Notes under the pieces: generated by a model
Database searches by the model: none
Told to the model about the DNA's origin: nothing
The model's input: only the letters and a program-made list of their open reading frames with translations
Part shown: positions 43,956-53,270 of the stretch, piece after piece
How the letters are laid out: each line of letters begins with the position of its first letter
Position numbering within the stretch: the first letter of the stretch is position 1
Made by a program: the position numbers and the translations under genes
Source: Flavobacteriales bacterium
GTDB lineage: Bacteria > Bacteroidota > Bacteroidia > Flavobacteriales_F > PHOS-HE28
NCBI GenBank assembly: GCA_016713875.1
Contig: JADJOI010000002.1
Span: forward strand, 258,943 to 322,942
DNA: 64,000 nt
Reading direction: 5' to 3'

Positions 43956-46079
43956 TCAGGGCTTGCTGCGTTCGTTCAACTGCTCCAGTCGGGCCAGCAG
44001 TGCCATGCGTTGCTCATCGGTCAGGCGTGGACTGCGTTCCACATCCTGCCTCATCCGTTGCCATTCCTCCTGGGTCAGTCCCTTGTTGAAGGTCAACTCT
44101 TCCAGCAAACGCAGGTCACGCTCCAGTTCGGCGATGTACAAGGCCTGTTCCTCCACCGTGCGCCAGAGGCCCGTGCTCAATTCTCCGAGCGAGGCCTGTT
44201 CACCGGCCTCCCAGTCGGATCGGGAGGGCATGGATGGCAGATGCCGGTTCTCGGCCAGATACCCCTCCAGGTCATTGAGCGGAATGAAGCGGTGATCCGC
44301 TGCGGACGCGGCCTCCTCCGGCTTCGCCGTTCCGTCGAAGTAGCGGTCGAACACGTGGTCGGACAGCTGCAGACCACCGTCGAAGACCCGGTCCTGGGCG
44401 CGTATGGTGCCTGGTCCGCGATAGACACCGGCCGTGGCGGCCCATTGCGGGGTGCCGACCATCAGTGCATGCCCGCTCAACAGCGTGTAGTCGCCGGTAT
44501 TGTTGAACGGCGTGGGCTGTTTCACCTGGCCCCACACCTTGAAGACCGGACGCGTGGTGTTCAGGCCCCAAAGCAATCCGGCGGGGAAAACAGCCGGGGT
44601 GGTGTAATGGGTGGAACCGGGGTTCACGCTCGAGCCGGGCACGTAGGACCAGATCGTGCTTTGGAACGTAAGGCCCGTGGTCAGCAGGACACGCGGGCTT
44701 ACACCGGCCACGGCCGATTTCAGGTAGTTGATCTCGATGATGATGTTGTCCGTGCCGTTCCAGAAATAGGGCGGGTTCAGCGGGAACACCACATCGCCCG
44801 CACCCACCCGGAGGTTGGTCGAATTGAAGCGCACGGGCGAGGCGTTCATGCCATTGCCCGTCGCCTGATCGATGCCGGTGGCGGGCAGGCTGGCCAATGC
44901 CGTGGTGGCCACCTTGACGTTGATGTTCAACACGCAACCCGGAGCGGGTACGTTCGGGTCGTCATCCAACGCGGTCACAGCCAGCTGGGTGATGTTGCCC
45001 ACGCACAGATTGAAGGGCGCGTTGGCCAGCTCGCTGCCCAGGATGAGGTATTGCACCCGACTGCCCGAGGATTGGGCCGTCTGGCTCGTCGGAAAGGGGG
45101 TTTCGCGAAGGCGCTGAGGCGCAGTCGCATTGGTCTGACCATTGATCACACCGCCTTGGGTCTGGCCCGGAGCGCCGCAAATCAGGTTGAAATCGGTGTA
45201 ATCCTGGCCGGTGACCACGGTCTCGATGTTCTCCAACCGGCTGAAGAGCGGGCCCACGCGCAGGAACTGGTTCACATTGGTGGCCGTGCAGTTCGCGCTT
45301 AGTTGAAGCGTGGTGGCGTTCACCACGTTCAGAATGGTGGCGCCCACGGGGATTCCGGTCCCGCTGACATACATACCCGCGGAAAGCCCTGCCGTGGAGG
45401 GGATCGTTATGTTGGCATTGCCATTTGTGGTGTTCATGCCCTGGATGGCACGTACCCCCCCGCCTTCATGGTAGTTGACCCCATCATTGTACCGCAGGAC
45501 CCCGTTGGCCGTGGTCAGGCTATACGATGTCACGGGATACACGGGCGCTTGTTTGAAGAGGCGGACCGCTCCGTTCACGTGCAGGGCTTCCGCAGGAGCG
45601 ATGGTGCCCACACCAACGTAGCCGTTGGTGCCGCTGATGGTGATCCGCGGGTTGGCGGTACCGTTGGTGTTGATGCGCAGGTCGTCGTTGCTGCCGGCCA
45701 CCGTGCCGATGTAGTTGGTGGCCACGTTGGTGCCGAGGTTCCCGGTCTCCGACCAACCCGAGCCGGAGGCCATGCGGTTCCATGAAGTGCCGTCGTGATA
45801 GTACAGGCCGACCGCGTTCTTCGGGTCGTAGGGGGCGGAGTTGTCCGTTTGGTAAACCCACAGACCCGCCGTGGGGCCGGGCAGGAGCACGCGCTCGTTG
45901 TACGTCATCCGCGGGATGAGCAGGCCGCGGTTGGTGGCTTCCAGTTCCAGCAACGCGTTGGCGTTCACCGGTGGTGCTCCTGTGGTGTTGATGGCCACGT
46001 TCTGCGCGGCGGCCGGGACAGCGAGGACACCGGAGAGCAACAGGACGTACAGCTGGCGTGAGCGTAGCGTCTTCTTCAT
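43956..46079 (-). CDS. Exported multi-domain protein with coiled-coil, tail-fibre-like C-terminus (paralogue 1, first of operon)
   Basis: 707 residues starting MKKTLRSRQLYVLLLSG, signal peptide ending AVPAAAQ. The N-terminus has the common NVAINTTGAPPVNANALLELE...LLIPRMTYNERV motif. An inserted domain GMYVSGTGIPVGATILNV (about residues 240-290) looks like a fibre-type beta structure. The C-terminus carries DHVFDRYFDGTAKPEEA...IPLNDLEGYLAENRHLPSMP then a long coiled coil (EEQALYIAELERDLRLLEEL). It is the first gene behind a TActTTTG box and probably leads the transcript through meaB. Confidence 0.74.
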   Translation of the reverse strand: MKKTLRSRQLYVLLLSGVLAVPAAAQNVAINTTGAPPVNANALLELEATNRGLLIPRMTYNERVLLPGPTAGLWVYQTDNSAPYDPKNAVGLYYHDGTSWNRMASGSGWSETGNLGTNVATNYIGTVAGSNDDLRINTNGTANPRITISGTNGYVGVGTIAPAEALHVNGAVRLFKQAPVYPVTSYSLTTANGVLRYNDGVNYHEGGGVRAIQGMNTTNGNANITIPSTAGLSAGMYVSGTGIPVGATILNVVNATTLQLSANCTATNVNQFLRVGPLFSRLENIETVVTGQDYTDFNLICGAPGQTQGGVINGQTNATAPQRLRETPFPTSQTAQSSGSRVQYLILGSELANAPFNLCVGNITQLAVTALDDDPNVPAPGCVLNINVKVATTALASLPATGIDQATGNGMNASPVRFNSTNLRVGAGDVVFPLNPPYFWNGTDNIIIEINYLKSAVAGVSPRVLLTTGLTFQSTIWSYVPGSSVNPGSTHYTTPAVFPAGLLWGLNTTRPVFKVWGQVKQPTPFNNTGDYTLLSGHALMVGTPQWAATAGVYRGPGTIRAQDRVFDGGLQLSDHVFDRYFDGTAKPEEAASAADHRFIPLNDLEGYLAENRHLPSMPSRSDWEAGEQASLGELSTGLWRTVEEQALYIAELERDLRLLEELTFNKGLTQEEWQRMRQDVERSPRLTDEQRMALLARLEQLNERSKP

Positions 46080-46133
46080 GGAACGAAGCGTTGTAGGGCG
46101 TTTCGGTGCAGGAAAGGACTGATGGACATCAGG

Positions 46134-46141
46134 CAAAAGTA
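46134..46141 (-). promoter_or_regulatory. TActTTTG -7 promoter box of the paralogue operon
   Basis: Exact consensus match, 54 bases before the ATG at 46079. The 305 bases between this gene and the next (46080-46384) otherwise hold only a CCCCCGAAGG-type hairpin at about 46309-46338. Confidence 0.65.
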
Positions 46142-46384
46142 ACGTGACCTTGGTTCGTCAGCAATACCGGGTAGGCGATCCGGTCCGGATGGTTGGAAGG
46201 GAGCCACGTTCGGGTGCAAAGGCAGCAGGAAGACGCCCACGTGGGAAAAGAGTTGCCCGCTAGTTATCAACAGGCTGGGGGAGAGGGGGATGCAGCCGCA
46301 GGGAATGCCCCCGAAGGGCATCGCCTTCGAGGGGGACCGGCCCCGGTCTACGTTACAGGTCCAACGAGGTTTCTTGGCAAACGC

Positions 46385-48776
46385 TCAGTAGACCAGCAGA
46401 GGCCACGTACGTGGCTGTCCGGAACCGGCGGTGAGCCGCAAGGTGTAGCTACCTGCGGGCAGGCCTTCGTGGGTCAGGTCAAGGACCGAAGGTCCTGGGC
46501 CAACGAAGAAGGTGCGCACGAAGACGGTGCGGCCCATGGCGTCGATCACCGCGAGCTCCACGTGGTCGCTACCGGACGCTTCAAGCACCAACCTGATCGC
46601 CCCAGAGGTCGGATTGGGGAAGGGGCCTTCCGCGCCGGCACTGCGGAAGATCGCCGTGGTGGTGGCCACACGGGTCTCATGCCCATGGGCATCCACCTCC
46701 ACCAGGCGGTAGTAGTTCAAACCCTGCAGAGGCGTGAGGTCCCGGTAGTGGTAGGCCATGTGCGCCTGACTGTTCCCCGCTGCGGGGAGGGAACCGACCA
46801 GGGTGAAGTCCGAACCGTCCGGCGAACGCTCCACGATGAAGTGGTCAGAGGCCATTTCCGTAGCGGTCTCCCAGCTGATCAGCACATGGTCCGAAACGGA
46901 CTGGGCGGTCAGGCTGATCAGCTCCAGTGGCAGCACGGTGCAGTCCAAGGAGGCCCCGTTGGTCAGGTTCCAGTCCAAACTGAACTGTTGGCCATTGGCG
47001 CTGAAGTTGTCCACGTAGAGGATGTAGATCTGGCCCACCAGGACATTGAAGGTGCTGACCCATCGGTCTCCGCCGGCGCCTTCGGTGAAGTCCGTCGCTC
47101 CGTTCCCGCAACCGGTCGGACCGGTCGGAGCGGCGAAGGAACAACGCAGCGGAGCGCCCACAGGGGGGCAGGTGATGGATGCCATGGGGCCCCAGACCGC
47201 GAAGTCATAATCCGTAGGTGCGGCTGGGTTGATGGTGAATCCGATGGTGCCGGCAGCGCTGGGGCTGAAGTAATACCAAGTGCCCTGCCGCTCACCGCTG
47301 GCCAGACAGCCCTGGTTGCCCGCGTTCAGGTCGGCGGTGCATCCTGTGTTGTTCGTGTTGTTGTTGAACGCCAGGTTGTTGCAGATGGTCGTGCCGCCCG
47401 AACAGTCCTCCGGGAAGGTGTTCGTGGTGGTGGATTGGAACGCACAGATGTTGAACGATCCCTGCTGGCCGTTGTAGCCCCACACGCGCAGGTAATAGGT
47501 CTGTCCAGGCGTGAGCGGGGTGCATCGGCGGTCGATGCGCGGCATCAGCCCGATGGCATCGTCGTTGCATTGGATGCTGGTGAAGGGGCCTGCGCAACTT
47601 GGTGCTGAATAGAGCTCCATGGCCCCGTTGGTCATCGTACCGATGGCGGTCTCGATGGTCACCACGCCGTTCGCCGGCGCGGTGAAGGAGAACCAGATAT
47701 CTCCGCCTGTGTAAAGTCCGCAGCCTGGCGCGGGGGGGCCGGCGGTGGCGGTGGCGCCGATGTTCGAGTAGGTGAGCGGGATGCAGGAGGCGAGGACCGG
47801 CAGAGGGTTGGCCGCGCAGGGGTCGTCCCCGGTCATGGGCGGAGGGGGCGGAATGGTGTACGCACAGATGGAGAAGGTGCCGTTGTTGTCGCCCCCATAT
47901 TCCCAGAACCGCACATAGACCGTGGTCCCCGGGGTGAGCCCGGACGCATAGATGTACGGCATGGCCCCATTCGCGCTCGCGTCATCATCACAGGCCACCT
48001 GGGTGAACGTGCCGTTGCAGGCCGTGGCGGTGTACAGGGCCATTCCCCCGTCGAGGATGACGCCCGTGTTCGAGTCGAGAATGAGCACGCCGCTGGCCGG
48101 CACCACGACGGAGAACCAGACGTCACTGCCGGAGTAAAAGGCACAGGTCGGTGCGGGCGGGCCCGTGGTGGCCGTGCTGGAGGCCGTGGTGCTGCCTTGG
48201 AAGGTACAGCCCAGACCCGCGGTGAGCGGGGTGGCCCCGCAGGGGTTGTCGTTCGCCGGAGGCGGAGGCGCCGGGCCAATGCTGAAGGTGCCCGGGCATG
48301 GACTGGCCGGCGTGGGCCAGGTGTCGAACCAGATGTAATACTGCGTGCCGGCGTTCAACGTGGCCGTGATGGTGGTGGTGTTGGCCGCGTTGCCGTCGCC
48401 GTACACGCAGGTGCCTCCGCCGTTCGGGCATCCGGCCCAGACCTGGACGGAGCTCCAGGTCTGGCCGGTGACGTTGATGTTGTATGCCCCGGTAACGGTA
48501 GGGGTGATCACGTACAACGCTTCATTGCCATTCTTGTATGCGGCGTTGTCATTCGAGCCGCAGAGATTACCCGGCACGTTGGTCGAGTTCAGGTCGTTGG
48601 TGGCGCCACAGACCAGCGCCTGGTTGGGTGATCGGCAGGCTGGCGGGGTTCAACACCGTGGCACCCGCACACGTGGTCGCATGCCCGCGCTGGAACGCAA
48701 TGAGCGCAAAGACCAGCAACAAGGACCTTCCGGACGCGGTCTGGCGGAAGGATGGACGGTTCGAGAACGGACCCAT
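46385..48776 (-). CDS. T9SS-sorted cargo protein with repeated Cys-rich beta domains, one frameshift
   Basis: A protein of ~797 residues after joining two frames. The start at 48776 gives a signal peptide (RSLLLVFALIAFQRGHA) and continues to NPASLPIT; then one extra G in a GGG run (48626-48628) moves the frame, and the rest (VCGATNDLN onwards) is in the next frame. The body has at least three ~130-residue domains with GSDVWFSVVVPASG...TGGDIWFSFTAPANG, plus a fourth C...CPPVGAP domain. The last ~90 residues are a T9SS type A sorting domain starting PFPNPTSGAIRL. The upstream small secreted gene ends 3 bases before. Confidence 0.72.
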
Positions 48777-48779
48777 GGT

Positions 48780-49238
48780 CTAGTGGGGGCCGGAACGGGT
48801 GTATTCCTCGTAGAGGGCGGGGTGAGCGTCGATCCAGGCGCGCTTGGCGGCCGATCGTGCGGCATCGTCGGGCGGGGCTCCGGCCTGAAGCGACCAACGG
48901 CCATCCGGAGTGGGCACCACGGCGCGATAGGTCGGGAGACCGGGCCACATCACCTCCACGCCGAGCAACGGAACCCCGCGGACCTGAAGTACCGTTGCGA
49001 ACGCATCCAGATCGAGGTCGGTGATCGGGGTGAACTTGGCCAGCGTGCGATCCGCTGCGAGGTGGAGCGGAACCTCCTGGTCGTGGTCGTGCAGGGTGTG
49101 GATGGTCACCTTCTCCAACGAACTCGTCAAGGGCAGAAAGAAGTGCAGGAACACATCGACCCCGGCCACGCTTTGGCCGATCGCACTACGTTGTCCTGTG
49201 GTCAACAGGATCAGGATCATCCACAGGGCTGCACGCAC
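48780..49238 (-). CDS. Small secreted protein paired with the T9SS cargo (module copy 2)
   Basis: 152 residues when started at GTG 49238 (VRAALWMILILLTTGQRSAIGQ, a signal peptide); ATG at 49220 is an alternative. The mature part includes VHFFLPLTSSLEKVTIHTLHDHD-like segments with a short His stretch and ends AKRAWIDAHPALYEEYTR. That C-terminus resembles the end of the 51340-51783 protein (KNAWIAADPARYVDLLDR), and both precede a large T9SS cargo gene. Function unknown. A TAtcTTGC box lies 34 bases upstream of the start. Confidence 0.6.
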   Translation of the reverse strand: MRAALWMILILLTTGQRSAIGQSVAGVDVFLHFFLPLTSSLEKVTIHTLHDHDQEVPLHLAADRTLAKFTPITDLDLDAFATVLQVRGVPLLGVEVMWPGLPTYRAVVPTPDGRWSLQAGAPPDDAARSAAKRAWIDAHPALYEEYTRSGPH

Positions 49239-49272
49239 GGTCTTCGCGCGTCCACAATTGAATGGACGACCA

Positions 49273-49280
49273 GCAAGATA
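49273..49280 (-). promoter_or_regulatory. TAtcTTGC promoter-like box
   Basis: Close to TAnnTTTG (two differences), 34 bases before the GTG start at 49238. Confidence 0.35.
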
Positions 49281-49345
49281 CGGATCCGCGGCCTTGAGCA
49301 CCGGTCTGAGTTATCCACAAGACGCGGTCGGAAGGGCCGGGTGGC

Positions 49346-51343
49346 CTACGGGTGCGGATCCAGAACGATGCGGGCGTTGCCCAAGGATCGGCCGTCCGCA
49401 TCCTCGATCATCATCACGTACAGCCCCCCAGGGACGCCGGCCAAGGAGAGCACAAGGTCGGCGCGCTGCACGTCCCAGGGAACAGAGCCTTCGCGGATGC
49501 GCGCACCATCGGCGGTCTGCAGGGTGTAATGCACGCGTGAGGTCGAGCAGCGCGGGAGCAGGACGTGGACCCGGTCCGTGGCCGGGTTCGGCCGGACGAG
49601 AAGCCGGGGGTGTTCCGCACCCACGATGGCCGACACGGTGGAGGAGAGATCCCCGCTGCCATCGCTGTGCTGGATGCGCAAACGATAGTAGTTCAGGCCC
49701 GCGGAAGGGGATCGGTCATGGAACGAATACTCCAACCGTTCAAGCGAGTGTCCGGCGGCGGGGAGTTCACCGATCGGGGTGTAGTCCAGGTCATCGACCG
49801 ACCGCTCCACCACGAAGCGCGCTGTTCCCGTTTCGGTCTGGGTGGCCCAGGTGAGGTGCACACCATCGTTCATCACATGTGCTTCAGGGCCGATCAGCTC
49901 CACGGGAAGCACGGTGCAGTCCAAGGAGGCACCGTTGGTCAATGTCCAATCCAGGGTGAACGCCTGCCCGGTGACATCGAAGTTGTCGATGTACATGATG
50001 TAGATCTGCCCGGCGATGATGTTGAGCGGAGCCACCCAGCCATTGCCGAAATCATTCTCCGAAGCGTCCACCGCTCCGTTGCCCATGCCCGTAACGAAGG
50101 CACCTGCTCCAGGATATCCCGGCACGTTCGGCGGGTAGGCCCAGGAGCAGCGAATGGGGTTGCCGACCGGAGGGCAGGTGATCGTGCTCATCGGCCCCCA
50201 GATGGCGAAGTCGTAGTCGATGTTGGCCGCGGGTTGGATGGTGAGCGCAGCGGTGCCGGAGGCCGAGGGGGAGAAGAAGTACCACGTGCCCTGGCTTTCA
50301 TTGCCGTCCAAGCATCCGTTGTTCGCATTCGTCAGATCGACCGTGCACCCGGTGAAGTTCGCGTTGTTGCTGATCTGCTGGTCGTTGCAGATGGTGGCCC
50401 CCCCGGCACAATCCTCTTGCGGGGTGGTGGGTGTGGCGGGAGCGCTCACGCAGATACCGAAAGTACCGGTGGCTCCGCCATAGCCCCAGAAGCGGATCCG
50501 GTAGGTGGTGAACGGCGCCAGTGTGGCACAGCGGCGGTCGATCTCCGGCATGAAGAGCCCTCCGAAGAAGTCCTCGTCATCATTGCAGGCCACCGTGGCC
50601 AGCGCACCGCAGGCCCCGCTGTACAGCTGCATCACCCCATCGGCCAGGGTGCCCGCCTGCGTATCGATGAAGACCTGACCGCTGGCCCCGGTGGTGAAGG
50701 TGAACCAGACATCGGTGGTGGGCGCCGGCCCGCAGGTGGGTGCGGGGGCGGTCCCCGATGCAGTGGCTCCGGCATTGGAGAACGTCAGCATCGTGCAGGT
50801 CGGCAGCACCGGCAGGGCGATCGCACCCGGACAGTTGTCGTTCGCGGGCGGTGGCGGGGGCGACCACACGCAGAGCTGGCCGTTGAACCCGCCGTTGCCG
50901 TTATAGCGCTGCACGCGGATGATGTAGTTCGTTCCAGGCACGGTGGCGAGGGTCACGGTCTCCGCCCCGAACACGGTGTTGTCGGCGCAGGCCAGCGATG
51001 CGTTGGCCGCACAGGCCGACATGATGTGGAGCACGGCATCGTCGAACAGCCCGCCCGGAGTGAAGGTGATCGTGGTGGTGGCGGCCGTGGCGGTGAACCA
51101 GCCGAACGCATCGTCGAAGTTGCCGCTGTTGCAACTGGCGGGTGCCAGGTTGATGTTCGCGACGTAGGCGGCGGGTTTGTTGAAGGCCACGTTCACGCAG
51201 GAGGTGCCCACCGGGTACTGGTTGGCCGGCGCGAGGCCGCAGGCATCGCTCGAGGCCTGCCCGGCAAGCGCCATGGGCACCATCAGACCGATGGTCAGGA
51301 GGCCTATGGCGCCGGGCGCGCGGGATCGATCGCTCCTGTTCAT
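49346..51343 (-). CDS. T9SS-sorted cargo protein with repeated Cys-rich beta domains (module copy 1)
   Basis: 665 residues starting MNRSDRSRAPGAIGLLTIGL, with signal peptide ending MALAGQ; the ATG overlaps the upstream stop as ATGA. Domain plan is the same as its neighbour 46385-48776: TDVWFTFTTGASG, FWGYGGATGTFGICVS, TGCTVDLTNAN, CPPVGNPIRCSW, YIDNFDVTGQAFTLDW. A fibronectin-like region follows and the C-terminus is a T9SS type A domain (RPNPATDRVHVLL...LVLSLAGVPGGLYVMMI). It is probably a surface-exposed binding protein; ligand unknown. Confidence 0.8.
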   Translation of the reverse strand: MNRSDRSRAPGAIGLLTIGLMVPMALAGQASSDACGLAPANQYPVGTSCVNVAFNKPAAYVANINLAPASCNSGNFDDAFGWFTATAATTTITFTPGGLFDDAVLHIMSACAANASLACADNTVFGAETVTLATVPGTNYIIRVQRYNGNGGFNGQLCVWSPPPPPANDNCPGAIALPVLPTCTMLTFSNAGATASGTAPAPTCGPAPTTDVWFTFTTGASGQVFIDTQAGTLADGVMQLYSGACGALATVACNDDEDFFGGLFMPEIDRRCATLAPFTTYRIRFWGYGGATGTFGICVSAPATPTTPQEDCAGGATICNDQQISNNANFTGCTVDLTNANNGCLDGNESQGTWYFFSPSASGTAALTIQPAANIDYDFAIWGPMSTITCPPVGNPIRCSWAYPPNVPGYPGAGAFVTGMGNGAVDASENDFGNGWVAPLNIIAGQIYIMYIDNFDVTGQAFTLDWTLTNGASLDCTVLPVELIGPEAHVMNDGVHLTWATQTETGTARFVVERSVDDLDYTPIGELPAAGHSLERLEYSFHDRSPSAGLNYYRLRIQHSDGSGDLSSTVSAIVGAEHPRLLVRPNPATDRVHVLLPRCSTSRVHYTLQTADGARIREGSVPWDVQRADLVLSLAGVPGGLYVMMIEDADGRSLGNARIVLDPHP

Positions 51344-51783
51344 TCGTCCGTTCGGGTGGCGCGGTCGAGGAGGTCCACGTAGCGCGCCGGATCGGCGGCG
51401 ATCCACGCGTTCTTGTGCGCGGCGTCCGCGTCCAAGGGGGTCCACTGTGGGGAGGTGGTATCGGGAGGCGCGATGGTGATGCGGACCGTTCCCGGCGCGC
51501 CGGATCCGGACCAATGGATGAGCTGAAAGCCGTGAGCGTTCAGGAGTTGCGCCAGCTCAGCGGGCTGGATGGTCACGGGACCGGCGAAGTGGAGGATGCG
51601 CTTCGGTCGGTCGTAGTGCACTTCGGTGTGGGGCAGCCAGTCCACGACGGCCCCGAGCATGGGCTTCACGGCGGCCTCGGGCAAGATGGGGGCGATCACG
51701 GCCTCGGCCTGCACCACGACCTGCGCGTGTCCCAGCAGTGAGCAGGCCAAAGCCCAGCCGAGGGTCGTCGAACGGAGAGACAT
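51340..51783 (-). CDS. Small secreted protein paired with the T9SS cargo (module copy 1)
   Basis: 147 residues from MSLRSTTLGWALACSLLGHAQ, a clear signal peptide; an ATG 20 codons upstream is possible but not needed. The mature domain (VIAPILPEAAVKPMLGAVVDWLP, FAGPVTIQPAELAQLLNAHG) is unrecognised; the C-terminus KNAWIAADPARYVDLLDR is similar to the 48780-49238 protein. It is translationally coupled to the following cargo gene (ATGA overlap). The fixed pairing suggests that the small protein assists or partners the large one, by inference only. Confidence 0.62.
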   Translation of the reverse strand: MSLRSTTLGWALACSLLGHAQVVVQAEAVIAPILPEAAVKPMLGAVVDWLPHTEVHYDRPKRILHFAGPVTIQPAELAQLLNAHGFQLIHWSGSGAPGTVRITIAPPDTTSPQWTPLDADAAHKNAWIAADPARYVDLLDRATRTDE

Positions 51784-51938
51784 CACCGCCCCGGTCAACG
51801 CGCTCAAGCTGGACCGTTCAGTGGATCCGATCGGGTCTTTCATGGTCCGCCGTTCCGGCGTGGGATCAACGGACCAAGCTACGGTGGCCGGCTGGCGCGG
51901 GTCAAGTCATCCAGACGGCTGTTCTCAACAGCCCGGGT

Positions 51939-53165
51939 TCATACCGAGGTGCTGGCCCGTTGGGTGTGAAGCACACGCCCGGGATACTGGTCCAGCGCGA
52001 CACGCAGGCAATCCACCGCTTTGCGGAGCTTTTCCTGTTCCAGTACGTAGGCCAATCGCACCTGCTTCCGGCCGGTGGCCGGCTCGGCATAAAAACCGCT
52101 GCACGGTGCCATCATCACCGTGTGGCCGTTGTGACTGAAGGACTCCAGTAACCATTGGCAGAAGGCGTCCGCATCGTCGATCGGCAGCTCGGCCACGCAG
52201 TAGAACGCACCTTTGGGGGAAGGGCAAAGGACCCCAGGGATGCTGTTCAAGCTATTCACCAGGATGTCGCGACGCTGGCTGTATTCGGCGATCACCTCGT
52301 CGAAGTACGCTTTCGGGGTGTTCAGGGCGGCTTCGCTTGCGATCTGGCCGAAGGTGGGCGGGCTGAGCCGTGCCTGGGCGAACTTCAGCACGGTGGCCAG
52401 CAGTTCGGCGTTGCGCGTGATGAAGGCGCCCACCCGAGCGCCGCACATGCTGTAGCGCTTGCTCACGCTATCGATCAGCACGGCATGCTGGTCGAGCCCT
52501 TCCAGGGACAACGCGCTGATATGGGTGGCCCCGTCGTAGCAGAACTCACGGTACACCTCATCGGCGAAGAGGAAGAGGTCGTGCTTGAGCACGATGGAGC
52601 GCAGGGTCTCCAGTTCCGTGCGGCTGTAGAGATAGCCCGTGGGGTTGCCCGGGTTGCAGATGAGGATGCCCTTGGTGCGCGGGGTGATGAGGGCCTCGAA
52701 CGCGCTGATCGCCGGCAGGGCGAACCCTTCCTGGATGGTGCTTCGGACGGGTACCACCTTGACCCCGGCCGCCAAGGCGAAGCTGTTGTAGTTGGCGTAG
52801 TACGGTTCGGGAATGATGAGCTCATCGCCCGGCTCGAAGCAGGCCATCATGCCGAAGAGCAGGGCCTCGCTGCCGCCGTTGGTGACGATGATCTGCTCGT
52901 GGGTCGCCGGGATCCCGTGCTTGCCGTAGTAGGCGGCCAGGCCCTTCCTGTAGCTCTCGAAGCCGGCGCTGTGGCTGTATTCGATCACGGTGCGGTCCAG
53001 GTGGCGGATGGCCTCCAGCGCCACCTCCGGTGTGCGGATGTCGGGTTGCCCGATGTTGAGATGGAGCACCTGGGTCCCGCGTTTGCGGGCGGCCTCGGCA
53101 AAGGGGACGAGCTTGCGGATGGGGGAGGCCGGCATCAGGCGACCCTTGGTGGAAATGGCGGGCAT
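51939..53165 (-). CDS. Pyridoxal-phosphate aminotransferase (class I/II)
   Basis: 408 residues, starting MPAISTKGRLMPASPIRKLV; an internal ATG at codon 11 is a possible alternative but the longer N-terminus is typical for this subgroup. Family features: HLNIGQPDIRTPEVAL, VTNGGSEALLFGMMACF, CNPGNPTGYLYS, ADEVYREFCYDG and the PLP-lysine in DSVSKRYSMCGARVG. It is probably an aspartate/aromatic-type aminotransferase of amino acid metabolism; the substrate is not assignable. It is distinct from the one at 34552-35745. Confidence 0.85.
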   Translation of the reverse strand: MPAISTKGRLMPASPIRKLVPFAEAARKRGTQVLHLNIGQPDIRTPEVALEAIRHLDRTVIEYSHSAGFESYRKGLAAYYGKHGIPATHEQIIVTNGGSEALLFGMMACFEPGDELIIPEPYYANYNSFALAAGVKVVPVRSTIQEGFALPAISAFEALITPRTKGILICNPGNPTGYLYSRTELETLRSIVLKHDLFLFADEVYREFCYDGATHISALSLEGLDQHAVLIDSVSKRYSMCGARVGAFITRNAELLATVLKFAQARLSPPTFGQIASEAALNTPKAYFDEVIAEYSQRRDILVNSLNSIPGVLCPSPKGAFYCVAELPIDDADAFCQWLLESFSHNGHTVMMAPCSGFYAEPATGRKQVRLAYVLEQEKLRKAVDCLRVALDQYPGRVLHTQRASTSV

Positions 53166-53223
53166 CGGGATCGGGAAGTGTGGGGCGAAGTTCGGCGTTC
53201 CGTGCGCACAGTACGCGAACGAA

Positions 53224-53250
53224 GAAGCCCCGCCAGGCCGGCGGGGCTTC
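53224..53250 (-). terminator. Terminator of the DUF1573 gene
   Basis: A perfect 11-bp stem (GAAGCCCCGCC 53224-53234, GGCGGGGCTTC 53240-53250) with a 5-base loop, 21 bases after the DUF1573 stop and followed by TTCG on the minus strand. Confidence 0.75.
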
Positions 53251-53270
53251 CGATGGGAACGTTCGCTGGA

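Noticed and set aside
46309..46338. CCCCCGAAGG-type hairpin as a terminator of the 46385 gene
   Set aside because: The stem is present but there is no T tract on either side; left unassigned.
49311..49319. Perfect DnaA-box-like TTATCCACA in an intergenic gap, with TTATCAACA near 46264
   Set aside because: Only isolated copies, no cluster, no AT-rich unwinding region and no dnaA or origin-type neighbours; chance or a minor DnaA site is more likely than an origin.
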